The notes under the pieces are model-generated. The model did no database searches. It was not told the DNA's origin and worked only from the letters and a program-made list of their open reading frames with translations. Shown piece by piece: positions 7,262 to 16,329 of a stretch of DNA of 64,000 nucleotides; within the stretch, counting starts at the first letter, position 1, and the number at the start of each line of letters is the position of its first letter. The stretch spans positions 4,076 through 68,075 of the forward strand of contig PLZA01000019.1 of assembly GCA_003153505.1 (NCBI GenBank). Reading direction: 5' to 3'. The stretch is from Candidatus Dormiibacterota bacterium. GTDB taxonomy: Bacteria; Chloroflexota; Dormibacteria; Aeolococcales; Aeolococcaceae. Position numbers and translations under genes: made by a program.

Positions 7262-8511
7262 TAACCCATCACCCGCAGCGAAATCCACAGCGCGAGTGTC
7301 GTGGCGACCAGGACGGGTGGGACCGTGATGGCTCCGAGGCGGAGGAATTCCGAGATCGGGAGTTCCTCACCACGGCGGATGAGGATCCGTCTCCAGAGCA
7401 ACGTGGCGAGCGATCCGACATAGGTGAGGTTGGGCCCGGTGTTGACGCCGATCAGGACGGCGAGCACCGGTCCCGCGCCCGCCCCCGATACCGCGGGGAG
7501 GAGCAGCAGCGCGGCGGGCAGGTTGTTGATGACGTTGGCGAGCACCGCCGCGACGACTGCGATGACCAGCAAAGAGCCGAGACCGGAGCCCCCGGGGACG
7601 AGATGGGCGACGGCCGATCCGAGGCCGTGCAGGGAGATTGCCTTGACCACGAGCCCGAGTGCCAGAACGAAGGCGAGAAAGGGGAGATCGATCGAGATGG
7701 CCAGCTCCTGGAGGGTGGTTCGCCGGCGCACCACCGCCGGCACGGCGAGCACCAGGGCGCCGCCAAGGGCTGCAAATGCCGGGCTCACGTTGAAGGCCGA
7801 GGTGACGAAGAAGCCGGCGAGCGTCAGCCCAACCACCGTGGTCACGAAGACGGGAACGGGGAGTGGGGTCACCTCGCGCGCGTCCCCACGGCCGACGAGG
7901 TCACTGGCGAAGAAGCGGCGGAGCACCAGCCACTCCACGCCGATCGCCGCCAGCCAGGGGAGCGCCATGGTAGCGCCGAATCGAGCGAAGGAGAGGCCAC
8001 TCGCACCGAACGCCAGGAGGTTGGTGAGATTCGACACCGGCAGCAGCAGCGACGCGGAGTTGGCCAGGTGCGTGCACGCGTAGACATGCGGTTTTGTGCG
8101 GAGGTGGAGACGCGCGACGGTGGCGAACACGACCGGCGTGAGCAGGACGACGGTGGCGTCGAGACTGAGCACCGCGGTGACGACGCTTGCTGCCGCGAAG
8201 ACGAGCGCAAGCAACGACACGGGTCTGCCGCGCGAACCGGCCGCCATCCACGAGCCGGCAGCCTCGAACAGCCCATACCGGTCGCAGAGATTGGCGAGGA
8301 CCAGCACGGCGGCGAGGAACCCGATCGTCGGGCCGAGGCTTCCTGCCTCCGCGCCGGCCTGACCCAGGGGCAGCACGCCGAGGACCAGGAGCAGGCCGGC
8401 TGCGGGAACGGCCACGACCGCTTCCGGCAATCCCCGGGGGCGGACGATGGCGCATCCCAGCGTCGCAATGAGGAGCAGGACCGCCAGCGTCTCTGCGAGG
8501 GGACTCGGCAC
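7261..8511 (-). CDS. arsB: ArsB/NhaD-type arsenical efflux membrane protein
   Basis: 416 residues with about ten to twelve hydrophobic helices. Signature phrases of the ArsB/ion transporter superfamily are LSLDATVVLLTPVV, HLANSASLLLPVSNLTNLLAFG, VLANVINNLPAALLLLP and GVNTGPNLTYVGSLATLLWRR. The family moves arsenite or antimonite out of the cell using proton motive force. It lies near arsR/arsI but on the opposite strand from arsI, with its start at 8511 facing the pilin gene. No ArsA ATPase and no ArsC reductase are present in the window. Confidence 0.85.
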   Translation of the reverse strand: MPSPLAETLAVLLLIATLGCAIVRPRGLPEAVVAVPAAGLLLVLGVLPLGQAGAEAGSLGPTIGFLAAVLVLANLCDRYGLFEAAGSWMAAGSRGRPVSLLALVFAAASVVTAVLSLDATVVLLTPVVFATVARLHLRTKPHVYACTHLANSASLLLPVSNLTNLLAFGASGLSFARFGATMALPWLAAIGVEWLVLRRFFASDLVGRGDAREVTPLPVPVFVTTVVGLTLAGFFVTSAFNVSPAFAALGGALVLAVPAVVRRRTTLQELAISIDLPFLAFVLALGLVVKAISLHGLGSAVAHLVPGGSGLGSLLVIAVVAAVLANVINNLPAALLLLPAVSGAGAGPVLAVLIGVNTGPNLTYVGSLATLLWRRILIRRGEELPISEFLRLGAITVPPVLVATTLALWISLRVMG

Positions 8512-8712
8512 GTCGCCGGACAGCGTACGGCCTCGGGGCGTTCCGGTGACCCAGTTGCGTCACGGCTTGTTTGCCGCGTTCTCCGACGATCGACCACCAC
8601 GCCGTTACCGGATCGCGAAGGATCGGGCAGAACGGTGTGACCTTCCGTTCCAGGGTCTTTCCGTCTCTGCCGTCAGCATCGTCTCCAGGTGCCAAATCGT
8701 CAGGAGACCAAC

Positions 8713-8916
8713 ATGGAGTACCTCTTCGTCCGCTGCCGCGAGTTCGCGTTAGCCGAACTCAACCGGCTCAAGCAGCGCCCCGAGAGTGGCCAGGGGATGG
8801 TGGAGTACGCGTTGATCCTCGTGCTCATCGCCGTCGTTGTCATCGTCATCCTGTCCACCGTGGGCAAGCGGATCAACAACGTGTTCTCGAACATCAGCAA
8901 CGGCCTGAGCACCTGA
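8713..8916 (+). CDS. Flp/Fap-type pilin
   Basis: 67 residues from ATG 8713, with AGGAG about seven bases upstream. The motif SGQGMVEYALILVLIAVVVIVILSTVG combines a prepilin-peptidase site (after Gly), the conserved Glu-Tyr pair and a single long hydrophobic helix, as in Flp pilins of Tad systems. The N-terminal leader is longer than usual and charged (EYLFVRCREFALAELNRLKQRPE). No tad secretion genes or prepilin peptidase are nearby, so assembly must rely on genes elsewhere. Confidence 0.85.
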   Translation: MEYLFVRCREFALAELNRLKQRPESGQGMVEYALILVLIAVVVIVILSTVGKRINNVFSNISNGLST

Positions 8917-8968
8917 GGCCAGTCCCGGGGTATCCGAGCGCGGTGGCGCGCCTCTATAGTCCCGACTC

Positions 8969-9922
8969 GTGGAGCGCGAGGGCGGTGTCGTGCGGGTGGC
9001 AGTCGTCCAACAGCCGCCTGTTCTGCTCGACCGAGGTGCAACCCTCGACGCGGCGGTCACCCATCTCCACGCGGCGGCCGCGGCGGGGGCCGGACTGGTG
9101 GTGTTCCCGGAGACGTTCATCCCCGGGTATCCGGCGTGGATCTGGCGGTTGCGACCCGGCGACGACGCCGATCTGACCGGCGAGATCCACCAGCGACTGG
9201 TGGACAACAGCGTCGACCTCGCTGCCGATGACCTGCGCTCGGTCCGCGAGGCAGCAGCAGAGCTTCATCTCGTCGTGGTGTGCGGCGTCCACGAACGCGA
9301 CGGCGCGTTCGGCCGATCGACGCTCTACAACACGGTGGTCACGATCGGGCCTGACGGCGCGATCCTCAACCGGCATCGCAAGCTCGTGCCGACGAATCCG
9401 GAACGCATGGTGTGGGGACAGGGTGATGCAGCCGGGCTGCGTGTCACCGACACATCGATCGGACGCGTCGGCACGCTCATCTGCTGGGAGAATTACATGC
9501 CGCTGGCGCGCTACGCCCTCTACGCCGACGGCGTCGAGGTGTACGTCGCGTCCACCTGGGACGAAGGCGAGACCTGGATCGCAACAATGCGGCATATCGC
9601 TGCAGAGGGGCGGTGTTGGGTGATCGGATCCGGGTGCGCATTGCGCGCCGCGGACGTGCCGGCGTCGTTTCCCGGACGCGAGCAGCTCTTTCCGGACCCC
9701 GACGAGTGGATCAATCCGGGCGACTCGGTGGTGGTCGCACCCGGGGGCACGATCGTCGCCGGGCCGATGCACGAGGAGATCGGAATCCTCGTGGCCGATA
9801 TCGAACCGTCGCGCGCCGCCGCGGCCCGACGCACGCTCGATGTCGCCGGTCATTACAGCAGGCCGGACGTCTTTCAACTGACGGTAGACCGCAGCGCGCG
9901 CGACCCGGTGACCTTCCGGTAG
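8969..9922 (+). CDS. Nitrilase-family hydrolase
   Basis: 317 residues. The Glu-Lys-Cys catalytic triad of carbon-nitrogen hydrolases is visible: Glu in VVFPETFIPGYP, Lys in NRHRKLVPTNPERMVW, and Cys in GTLICWENYMPLARYAL. The Cys context (CWEN) is that of true nitrilases and cyanide hydratases rather than amidases. The first codons (VEREGGV) may be spurious; GTG 8990 (VRVAVVQQPP) is an attractive alternative start. It stands alone, and its substrate could be an aliphatic or aryl nitrile. Confidence 0.83.
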   Translation: MEREGGVVRVAVVQQPPVLLDRGATLDAAVTHLHAAAAAGAGLVVFPETFIPGYPAWIWRLRPGDDADLTGEIHQRLVDNSVDLAADDLRSVREAAAELHLVVVCGVHERDGAFGRSTLYNTVVTIGPDGAILNRHRKLVPTNPERMVWGQGDAAGLRVTDTSIGRVGTLICWENYMPLARYALYADGVEVYVASTWDEGETWIATMRHIAAEGRCWVIGSGCALRAADVPASFPGREQLFPDPDEWINPGDSVVVAPGGTIVAGPMHEEIGILVADIEPSRAAAARRTLDVAGHYSRPDVFQLTVDRSARDPVTFR

Positions 9923-10034
9923 ACACCGGCGGATCACGGCCTCTCGCGAGACCTCCGTCGCGCGTTCATACGTGGTTCACACGGCGCGCCGAAAGTGGTG
10001 CACATACCGTTCACCCTCCACAAGGAGAATCGAC

Positions 10035-10313
10035 ATGTATCGTGCAGGACGTACCGCCTGGGGCCTCGTCGCCATCGGGGCCGCGACCGCGGTCGGCATC
10101 ACGACGCGCGACCCCGGCTTCACCGTCATCACCTTCCTTGGCGCGCTGGTCGTGCCTCGTGTGCTCGGGCTGACGCCGCGGCGGAGAGGCTGGCGCGGTT
10201 TTGGACCGGCAGGCTTCGGGCCGCACGGCAAAGGCTGGAATGGCGCGTGCGCCGGTGCCGGCCATAAGTCGTCCGATCCGGAGGCATCCACCCCGGCGCC
10301 ACAATCGGTCTGA
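10035..10313 (+). CDS. Small one- or two-helix membrane protein upstream of a two-component pair
   Basis: 92 residues from ATG 10035 with AAGGAG nine bases upstream. Hydrophobic stretches (TAWGLVAIGAATAVGITT and FTVITFLGALVVPRVLGL) are followed by a basic, Gly-rich tail (RRRGWRGFGPAGFGPHGKGW) and a small Ser/Pro end. No family is recognised. It precedes the response regulator with a hairpin between them, so it may be a target or partner of that system. Confidence 0.55.
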   Translation: MYRAGRTAWGLVAIGAATAVGITTRDPGFTVITFLGALVVPRVLGLTPRRRGWRGFGPAGFGPHGKGWNGACAGAGHKSSDPEASTPAPQSV

Positions 10314-10321
10314 CGATCGAC

Positions 10322-10345
10322 GGGGCGGCGGCTGCTCGCCGCCCC
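10322..10345 (+). terminator. GC hairpin between small membrane protein and response regulator
   Basis: GGGGCGGCG, six-base loop gctgct, CGCCGCCCC: a perfect nine-pair stem with no T-run. It may terminate or attenuate transcription into the two-component genes. Confidence 0.45.
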
Positions 10346-10369
10346 GCGTCGCCCTACGATGGCCCTGCC

Positions 10370-11059
10370 ATGACGAAAGTGCTGGTCGTCGACGATGAAC
10401 CGGCGATCGTGCGCTTGATTCGCGACTACCTCGAGCGCGCCGGTTTCGACGTGATCACGGCGATCAACGGCGAGGACGCATTGCAGACGTTCGCGCGCAG
10501 CGGCCCGGACCTGGTGATCCTCGATTTGACGCTGCCACGGTTGGACGGTCTCGACGTTGCTCGGGCCATGCGCCGCGCCGGCGACGTGCCCATCATCATG
10601 CTCACGGCGCGAGCCGAGGAGGCGGACCGGGTCGCCGGACTCGAGCTCGGCGCGGACGACTACGTCACCAAGCCCTTCAGCGCCCGAGAGATCGTGGCGC
10701 GGGTGCGCGCCGTGTTGCGCCGGGCACAGGCCGCCGCGATGCACGATGACATCGTTCGTGTCGGCGACTCCATGGTGCTCGACGCGGCGCGCATGCAGGT
10801 GCAGGTCGGGGGGAGCGATGTGCCGCTGACGGCGACCGAGTTCCAACTCCTCCTGCACATGGCCCGGCAACCGGGTCGGGTGTTCACCCGGGCTCAGTTG
10901 CTCGACGCGGTCCATGGCGTCGCCGTCGAATCCTACGAGCGCGCCATCGATGCGCATGTCAAGAACATCCGCCGGAAGATCGAGGACGACCCGCGATCCC
11001 CTCGTCGTCTCCAGACCGTGTTCGGGGTCGGATACCGCCTGGTGGACGGCGAGGCATGA
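10370..11059 (+). CDS. OmpR/PhoB-family response regulator
   Basis: 229 residues. The receiver domain (residues 1-115) shows the acidic pair VVDDE, the phospho-acceptor Asp at about residue 52 in LVILDLTLPRLDG, the Thr in IIMLTA and the Lys in YVTKPF. A C-terminal winged helix follows (LTATEFQLLLHMARQPGRVFTRAQLLDAV, then RAIDAHVKNIRRKIEDDP). It overlaps the sensor kinase gene by ATGA, forming a classic two-component operon. The signal is unknown. Confidence 0.92.
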   Translation: MTKVLVVDDEPAIVRLIRDYLERAGFDVITAINGEDALQTFARSGPDLVILDLTLPRLDGLDVARAMRRAGDVPIIMLTARAEEADRVAGLELGADDYVTKPFSAREIVARVRAVLRRAQAAAMHDDIVRVGDSMVLDAARMQVQVGGSDVPLTATEFQLLLHMARQPGRVFTRAQLLDAVHGVAVESYERAIDAHVKNIRRKIEDDPRSPRRLQTVFGVGYRLVDGEA

Positions 11060-12177
11060 GGTCGGGTCCGCCCTGGGGAAAAGGCGGCGCCGCCCGGCCG
11101 CCCTGGTGGCCGGAGGGCGACGCCGGACCGTGGTCCGGAGCACCGAACTGGCGGCGTCACGGGCGACGGCTGGCGCGGCGCATCGGGTGCTTCCTTGGTC
11201 TCGCGCTCCTGCTCGTCGTGAGCGCGATCTTCGGGGTGGTGTGGTTGTTGCTGAGCGCGTTTGGCGCCGTCAACTCGGCGCCGTTCGATACTGCGGTCGC
11301 GGTCACCGCGCTGGTGCTCGGCGGAGTCGCGATCGGGGTCGCGATCCTCGTGCTGCGGCGGCTCGCGGCGCCGGTCGGCGCACTCATCGAGGGCGCTCAC
11401 CGCATCGAGGCCGGTGACCTCTCGGCGCGGGTGCCGGTCCGAGGGCCGTCTGACCTTCGCTCCCTGGCCCGCGCGATGAACGCGATCAGCGGCCGTCTCG
11501 AAGCCGAGGAGACCCGGCGACGATCAGTGCTCGCCGACATCGCTCATGAGCTGCGCACGCCGCTCTCGATCATCCGGGGTCAGGCCGAGGCGATCGCCGA
11601 CGGCATCTATCCCGCTGATGCGGAGCACATGGCCCCGATCGTGAGCGCGACGGAGTCGCTGGAGATGCTGGTCAATGACCTCGGCACGCTGACGCTCGCG
11701 GAGAGCGGCGCCCTCCAGCTCCATCGCGAGCCGGTCGATGTTGCGGTCCTCGTCAATGAGACGCTTGGCGCCTTCGCTCCCGAGGCGCGAATCGCCGGCG
11801 TGGCGCTGACCGAGCGGCTCGATGCCGCCCTGCCGGCGATCGATGCCGACCCGGCACGCATCCGTGGCGTTCTGGGCAATCTCGTCAGCAACGCGCTGGC
11901 CCAGGCGCACCCGGGCGGCAGCGTGCGTGTCGAGGGGGGGCGGTCAGACGGTTTGGTGGCGCTCACCGTCTGGGACGACGGATCCGGGATTCCCGCCGAC
12001 CTGCTCCCGCGAGTCTTCGACCGGTTCGTGAAGGGACCGTCGTCCACCGGATCGGGGCTCGGGCTCGCAATCGTTCGCGATGTCGTGGAAGCCCATGGAG
12101 GCTCGGTCAGCGCGAGCAGCACGTCCGCGACCGGTACCGCGATCACGCTCCGTATCCCGGCGGTGACGCACGGATGA
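11056..12177 (+). CDS. Membrane sensor histidine kinase
   Basis: 373 residues: a Pro/Gly/Trp-rich cytoplasmic N-terminus, two helices around residues 45-75 and 80-100 separated by a very short outside loop, a HAMP segment, HisKA with His164 in DIAHELRTPLS, and HATPase with N (LVSNAL), DDGSGIP and GSGLGLAI boxes. The absence of a sizeable periplasmic sensor suggests detection of a membrane or envelope signal, or of the small membrane protein at 10035. It is coupled to the regulator through a 4-base overlap. Confidence 0.92.
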   Translation: MRSGPPWGKGGAARPPWWPEGDAGPWSGAPNWRRHGRRLARRIGCFLGLALLLVVSAIFGVVWLLLSAFGAVNSAPFDTAVAVTALVLGGVAIGVAILVLRRLAAPVGALIEGAHRIEAGDLSARVPVRGPSDLRSLARAMNAISGRLEAEETRRRSVLADIAHELRTPLSIIRGQAEAIADGIYPADAEHMAPIVSATESLEMLVNDLGTLTLAESGALQLHREPVDVAVLVNETLGAFAPEARIAGVALTERLDAALPAIDADPARIRGVLGNLVSNALAQAHPGGSVRVEGGRSDGLVALTVWDDGSGIPADLLPRVFDRFVKGPSSTGSGLGLAIVRDVVEAHGGSVSASSTSATGTAITLRIPAVTHG

Positions 12178-12195
12178 TGTGGTAAGTACCCGGGG

Positions 12196-12957
12196 ATGAG
12201 CACGCAGCACGTCGCAACCGACTTCGCAAACTGGCTGGCACGCTGGGACGCACAGCAGCAGCGCCACATCCCGGACCGAGAGGAACGGTTTACCGCGATG
12301 GTCGACGCGCTGGCGGCGTTCGCCGGGCCCGAGCCGCGCGTGCTCGATCTCGGGTGCGGTCCCGGATCCCTCAGCGCGCGCGTCCTCGACCGTCTCCCGG
12401 GTGCGAGCGTCGTCGCAATCGACGCCGATCCGGTGCTCCTCGCCATCGGCCGCGGCGCGCTCGGAGCGCGCACGGGATTGACGTTCGTCGACGCCGACCT
12501 GCGCGGCGACTGGGTCGCCTCCCTGCCGTCGCCAGGGTCGTATGACGCAGCCGTTTCGACCACGGCGCTCCATTGGCTCGGGCTCGAGCAATTGCTGCAG
12601 CTCTATCACGTGCTCGCCGGAGTGCTCCGTCCAGGTGGCGTCTTCCTCGACGGCGACCGGCTCGATTTCGACCACGATCAACGCGCGATCGCCGCAGGCG
12701 CGCGCCAGGTGCGACCCGAGTGGCCCGACGCGCCCGAGGGCGCCGAGGACTACGACGCATGGTGGGCAGCCGCCGTCGCAGAGCCGGGGCTCACCGGTGA
12801 GGTTGCCGAGCGTGCTCGGCGCTGGCAGACGCATCCGCACGAGGACGAGGCGCACAGCTACGAATTCCACCGTTCAGCGCTGTTCTCCGCCGGGTTCGCC
12901 GAGGCGGGAACGGTCTGGCAGCACCTCGCGAATCGAGTGCTGATCTCGATCCGCTGA
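12196..12957 (+). CDS. Class I SAM-dependent methyltransferase
   Basis: 253 residues. Motif I is RVLDLGCGPGSLSARVL, with the acidic residue of motif II in VVAIDADPVLL and a motif III region DAAVSTTALHWL. The order and the 'ALHWL' phrase resemble trans-aconitate/ubiquinone-type small-molecule methyltransferases (Methyltransf_25). The substrate is not predictable. It follows the kinase gene by 18 bases and may be co-transcribed. Confidence 0.8.
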   Translation: MSTQHVATDFANWLARWDAQQQRHIPDREERFTAMVDALAAFAGPEPRVLDLGCGPGSLSARVLDRLPGASVVAIDADPVLLAIGRGALGARTGLTFVDADLRGDWVASLPSPGSYDAAVSTTALHWLGLEQLLQLYHVLAGVLRPGGVFLDGDRLDFDHDQRAIAAGARQVRPEWPDAPEGAEDYDAWWAAAVAEPGLTGEVAERARRWQTHPHEDEAHSYEFHRSALFSAGFAEAGTVWQHLANRVLISIR

Positions 12958-12991
12958 GGCGACGCGCCGGTGCCTGTGGCACCATTCGCGC

Positions 12992-13861
12992 GTGGTGGCG
13001 ACCGAATTCGATCTGCAGCTGACGTCGGGGCGGTTGCACGCGAGACGCCATGGCTCGCCCGGCGCCCCGCTCGTCCTGGCGGTCCCCGGGCTGTCGGCGA
13101 ATCTGATGAGCTTCGAGTTCCTCGGCGAACGCACCGACCCGGAGACCGTGCAGCTGGTCAGCGTCGACCTCCGCGGACGCGGTCTGAGCGACGTGACTCC
13201 GCCGGGGTCGTACGGCTGGGTGCGTCACGCGGCGGACCTCTTCGAAATCGCCGACCAACTCGCCGCCGAGACCTTTTCGCTGGTCGGGCACTCCATGGGT
13301 GCCGCGGTGGCCATGGCTGCCGCTGCCCAGGACGCGACCCGCATCGAGCGCATGGTGCTGGTCGATCTCTGTGGCGTTCCCGATCCCTCCACCGCCGCGC
13401 CGATCGGCGCGTCTGTCGCGCGCCTCGGTGCGGTGTATCCGTCAGCGCAGGCGTATATCGATCAAATCAAGGCGATCGGAACGATTCAGCCGTGGAGCGA
13501 GTATTGGGACCGGTACTTCCGCTACGAGTTGCAGCCCGCGGAAGGAGGCGGTGTTGCCGTACGCACCAGCCGGGCGGCGGTGACCGAGGACGCGATGTTC
13601 GGCGTCGGCGCCTGCGCTTTTGGTGACGCTGCGGGGGTGTACGGTCTCTGGACGTCACTGAGCATGCCGGTGCTCCTCCTCCGCGCCACCCGCGAGATGT
13701 TTCCCGGCACCGGATTCATCCTGAGCCGGCGCGATCGGGACCGCTTCACGGAGCAGGTTTCCCAGGCGGTCGCGGTCGATATCGACGCGAACCACTACAC
13801 GATCGCGACCAGCGATGAGGCCGCGGGGGCGATCGCCAGGTTCCTCACGCCGGGCGGGTGA
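12992..13861 (+). CDS. Alpha/beta hydrolase
   Basis: 289 residues from GTG 12992. The oxyanion region is LAVPGLSANLMSFEF, the nucleophile elbow is LVGHSMGAAVAMAAA (Ser), and the terminal His lies in DIDANHYTI near the C-terminus. General esterase/lactonase-type fold; the substrate is unknown. It lies 34 bases after the methyltransferase. Confidence 0.8.
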   Translation: MVATEFDLQLTSGRLHARRHGSPGAPLVLAVPGLSANLMSFEFLGERTDPETVQLVSVDLRGRGLSDVTPPGSYGWVRHAADLFEIADQLAAETFSLVGHSMGAAVAMAAAAQDATRIERMVLVDLCGVPDPSTAAPIGASVARLGAVYPSAQAYIDQIKAIGTIQPWSEYWDRYFRYELQPAEGGGVAVRTSRAAVTEDAMFGVGACAFGDAAGVYGLWTSLSMPVLLLRATREMFPGTGFILSRRDRDRFTEQVSQAVAVDIDANHYTIATSDEAAGAIARFLTPGG

Positions 13862-13959
13862 TCCCGGAGCTGGAAAACTCACCCTGAAGGAGCCTGGGCA
13901 GAGGTCGCATGATCGCTGTACCCTGCGGTCACCTATGGGGTTGAACGGGTCGCTGTAGC

Positions 13960-14748
13960 GTGTCCGTACACGCACCCGACGTGACGTCTGCCGTGCTCGA
14001 GGTCGCAGGGATCGATGTGCACTTCGATGGTGTCGTTGCCCTCGACGGCGTCTCGCTCACGGTGCGCGAGCACCAGATCGTCGGTGTCATCGGACCGAAC
14101 GGCGCCGGGAAGACGACGCTGTTCAACGCCGTCTCGAGCTTCGTCACCCCAGTCACGGGCACGATCACCTACCGCGGACGATCGTTGATCGGCGTCCCGA
14201 CGTGGCGGCTCGCACACCTCGGCATCGCCCGGACGCTGCAGGGTCTCGGCCTGTTCCCAACGCTCACCGTGCTCGAAAACGTCATCGCCGGTGCGCCCTC
14301 GCGCGCGCGCCTGGCTGCGGACATGCTCGGCTTTCCCGGCTCCGACCGGCGCACCGAGACGCTCCGGGAGGAAGCGATGGCCAACCTCACCGAGCTCGGC
14401 GTCGCCGACCGGGCCGGCGCGTATCCCGGTGTGCTCCCCCACGGTGTCCAGAAGCGCGTCATCATCGCCCGCGCGCTGATGGCGCGTCCGTCGCTGCTCC
14501 TTCTCGACGAACCCGCCAGCGGGCTCTCCGCGTCCGACGTCAACGAGCTGATCGAACTGCTGCGCACCCTGCGGGAGCGAATGGCAATCGCGCTGGTCGA
14601 GCACCATGTCGACATGGTGATGGCGGTCAGCGACACCATCACGGTGCTCAACCTCGGGCAGGTGATCGCGTCGGGACCGCCGGACGAGATCCGCGCCAAC
14701 AGTGACGTCGCCAGCGCCTACCTGGGGCAGGCGGTCGCGCATGCTTGA
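13960..14748 (+). CDS. livG: Branched-chain amino acid-type ABC transporter ATPase
   Basis: 262 residues from GTG 13960. Walker A is GPNGAGKTT; the signature region is degenerate (PHGVQKRVIIARAL rather than LSGGQ); Walker B is LLLLDEPASGL, then the H-loop LVEHHVDMVM. The long insertion before the signature and the C-terminal AYLGQAV are typical of LivG. It is the first gene of a five-gene importer and overlaps livF by eight bases. The PHGVQ signature is a frequent LivG variant. Substrate may be amino acids, urea or another small amide. Confidence 0.88.
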   Translation: MSVHAPDVTSAVLEVAGIDVHFDGVVALDGVSLTVREHQIVGVIGPNGAGKTTLFNAVSSFVTPVTGTITYRGRSLIGVPTWRLAHLGIARTLQGLGLFPTLTVLENVIAGAPSRARLAADMLGFPGSDRRTETLREEAMANLTELGVADRAGAYPGVLPHGVQKRVIIARALMARPSLLLLDEPASGLSASDVNELIELLRTLRERMAIALVEHHVDMVMAVSDTITVLNLGQVIASGPPDEIRANSDVASAYLGQAVAHA

Positions 14749-15448
14749 GATCAGCGACCTGACCGTTGCGTACGGCGGCGTCATCGCGCTCGACCAGGTG
14801 TCGCTGTCGGTTCCCGAGGGCAGCATCACCGCAGTGCTCGGCGCGAACGGAGCAGGCAAGAGCACGCTGGTCAGAACCATCTCGGGCCTCGTCAAACCTC
14901 GCCGAGGTTCGGTGATGCTCGGCGATGAACAGCTGGTGGGGAGGTCACCCGAAGCGATCGCCCGTCTCGGGGTCGGTCACGTCCCCGAGGGTCACGGCAT
15001 CATCAGCGAGCTGACCGTCGACGAGAACCTGCGCCTCGGCGGTCTGTGGCGTCGCGATCGTGCCGATCAGCGTGTCGCGATCGAGGAGGCGTACGAGCTG
15101 TTTCCACCGCTTCGTGTCCGGCGCAGCGTGCACGCGTCCAACCTCAGTGGGGGAGAGCGGCAGATGCTCTCGATCGGCAGAGCCATGGTCGCCCGGCCCA
15201 CCGCGCTGCTCCTCGACGAGCCCTCACTCGGGCTCGCCGGTGGCCTGCTCGCCCAGATCATGCAACGGCTCGTCGTGCTGGTCACCGAGCGCAACCTGAG
15301 CGTCCTGCTCATCGAACAGAACGCACGGTCGGCGCTGTCCGTCGCGGACCAGGCCGTCGTCCTGTCGCTGGGCAAGATCGAATTGCGCGACAGTGCGGAG
15401 CGGCTCGCGGGCGACGACGCGCTCCGCCATGCGTATCTGGGGTTCTGA
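14741..15448 (+). CDS. livF: Branched-chain amino acid-type ABC transporter ATPase
   Basis: 235 residues from ATG 14741 (MLEISDLTVAYGG), chosen over upstream in-frame starts because the family begins here and the overlap with livG fits coupling. Walker A GANGAGKST, signature LSGGERQMLSIGRAM, Walker B LLLDEPSLGLA and H-loop LIEQNA are all present. The C-terminal HAYLGF is the LivF ending. The permease gene follows two bases later. Confidence 0.9.
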   Translation: MLEISDLTVAYGGVIALDQVSLSVPEGSITAVLGANGAGKSTLVRTISGLVKPRRGSVMLGDEQLVGRSPEAIARLGVGHVPEGHGIISELTVDENLRLGGLWRRDRADQRVAIEEAYELFPPLRVRRSVHASNLSGGERQMLSIGRAMVARPTALLLDEPSLGLAGGLLAQIMQRLVVLVTERNLSVLLIEQNARSALSVADQAVVLSLGKIELRDSAERLAGDDALRHAYLGF

Positions 15449-15450
15449 CC

Positions 15451-16329
15451 GTGCGCCTCTTCGTGATCTATACCGTCGACGGGATCACCAACGGCATGGT
15501 CTATGCGGCCGTGGCGCTGGCGCTCGTGATGATCTGGCGCGCGACCCGGATCATCAACTACGCACAGGGCGCGATGGCGATGTTCACCACCTACATCGCT
15601 CTCGTGGTGATCCGACACGGCGCGCCGTACTGGCTCGGATTCCTGGTCGCCCTCGCGACCGGGCTGGTGCTCGGTGCGGTCACCGAGCGTCTCCTGGTGC
15701 GGCCGGTCGAATCGCGCCCGCCACTCAACGCGGTGATCCTCAGCCTCGGCGTCCTCATCCTGCTCGAGGCTGTGGCGCCGATGCTCTTCGGCGGCCAGAC
15801 ACAGTCTTTTCCGGTGCCCGTCTCGAACATCGACTTCGTCGTCGGCACGACCTCACTGCCGGTATCGCCGTTCGCCGTCTTCACCGTCGGCGCCGTTCTG
15901 ATCGCGATGCTCCTGCTGTTCCTCGTCTTTCAGCGCACCACGCTTGGGCTGCGCATGCGCGCCGCCGCGTTCAACCCGGAGATCGCGCGCATCCTCGGGA
16001 TTCGCGTCGGCAGGATGCTCACCCTCGGATGGGGACTTGCGGCGCTGCTCGGTGCGCTCGCCGGCATGCTGGCCGCGCCGGCCGTGTATCTCTATCCGAG
16101 CAATATGGACGAGGTGCTCGTCTTCGGTTTCACGGGTGCCATCATCGGTGGCCTCGAAAGCCCGGTCGGTGCAGTGACCGGAGCGGTGGGCGTTGGACTC
16201 GCGCTCAGCTACGTCAGCGGCTACATCGGCGCGGATCTGGCCCCCCTCGGTGGGTTCGTGATCCTGATCCTGGTGCTCATGCTCCGCCCGCAGGGACTGT
16301 TCAGCTTCGGGCGGCAGCGCCAGGTATGA
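15451..16329 (+). CDS. livH: Branched-chain amino acid-type ABC permease
   Basis: 292 residues from GTG 15451 with about eight membrane helices. INYAQGAMAMFTTYIAL and LGLRMRAAAFNPEIARILGI (the cytoplasmic loop contacting the ATPases) mark the LivH family; GFTGAIIGGLESPVGAVTGAVGVGL is the conserved C-terminal helix region. It overlaps livM by ATGA. A longer frame begins upstream inside livF but is not supported. Confidence 0.9.
   Translation: MRLFVIYTVDGITNGMVYAAVALALVMIWRATRIINYAQGAMAMFTTYIALVVIRHGAPYWLGFLVALATGLVLGAVTERLLVRPVESRPPLNAVILSLGVLILLEAVAPMLFGGQTQSFPVPVSNIDFVVGTTSLPVSPFAVFTVGAVLIAMLLLFLVFQRTTLGLRMRAAAFNPEIARILGIRVGRMLTLGWGLAALLGALAGMLAAPAVYLYPSNMDEVLVFGFTGAIIGGLESPVGAVTGAVGVGLALSYVSGYIGADLAPLGGFVILILVLMLRPQGLFSFGRQRQV

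Noticed and set aside
15046-15450. Long upstream extension of the livH frame into livF
   Set aside because: It is antisense-free but lies entirely inside the conserved livF gene in another frame, and livH proteins begin at the GTG after the livF stop.
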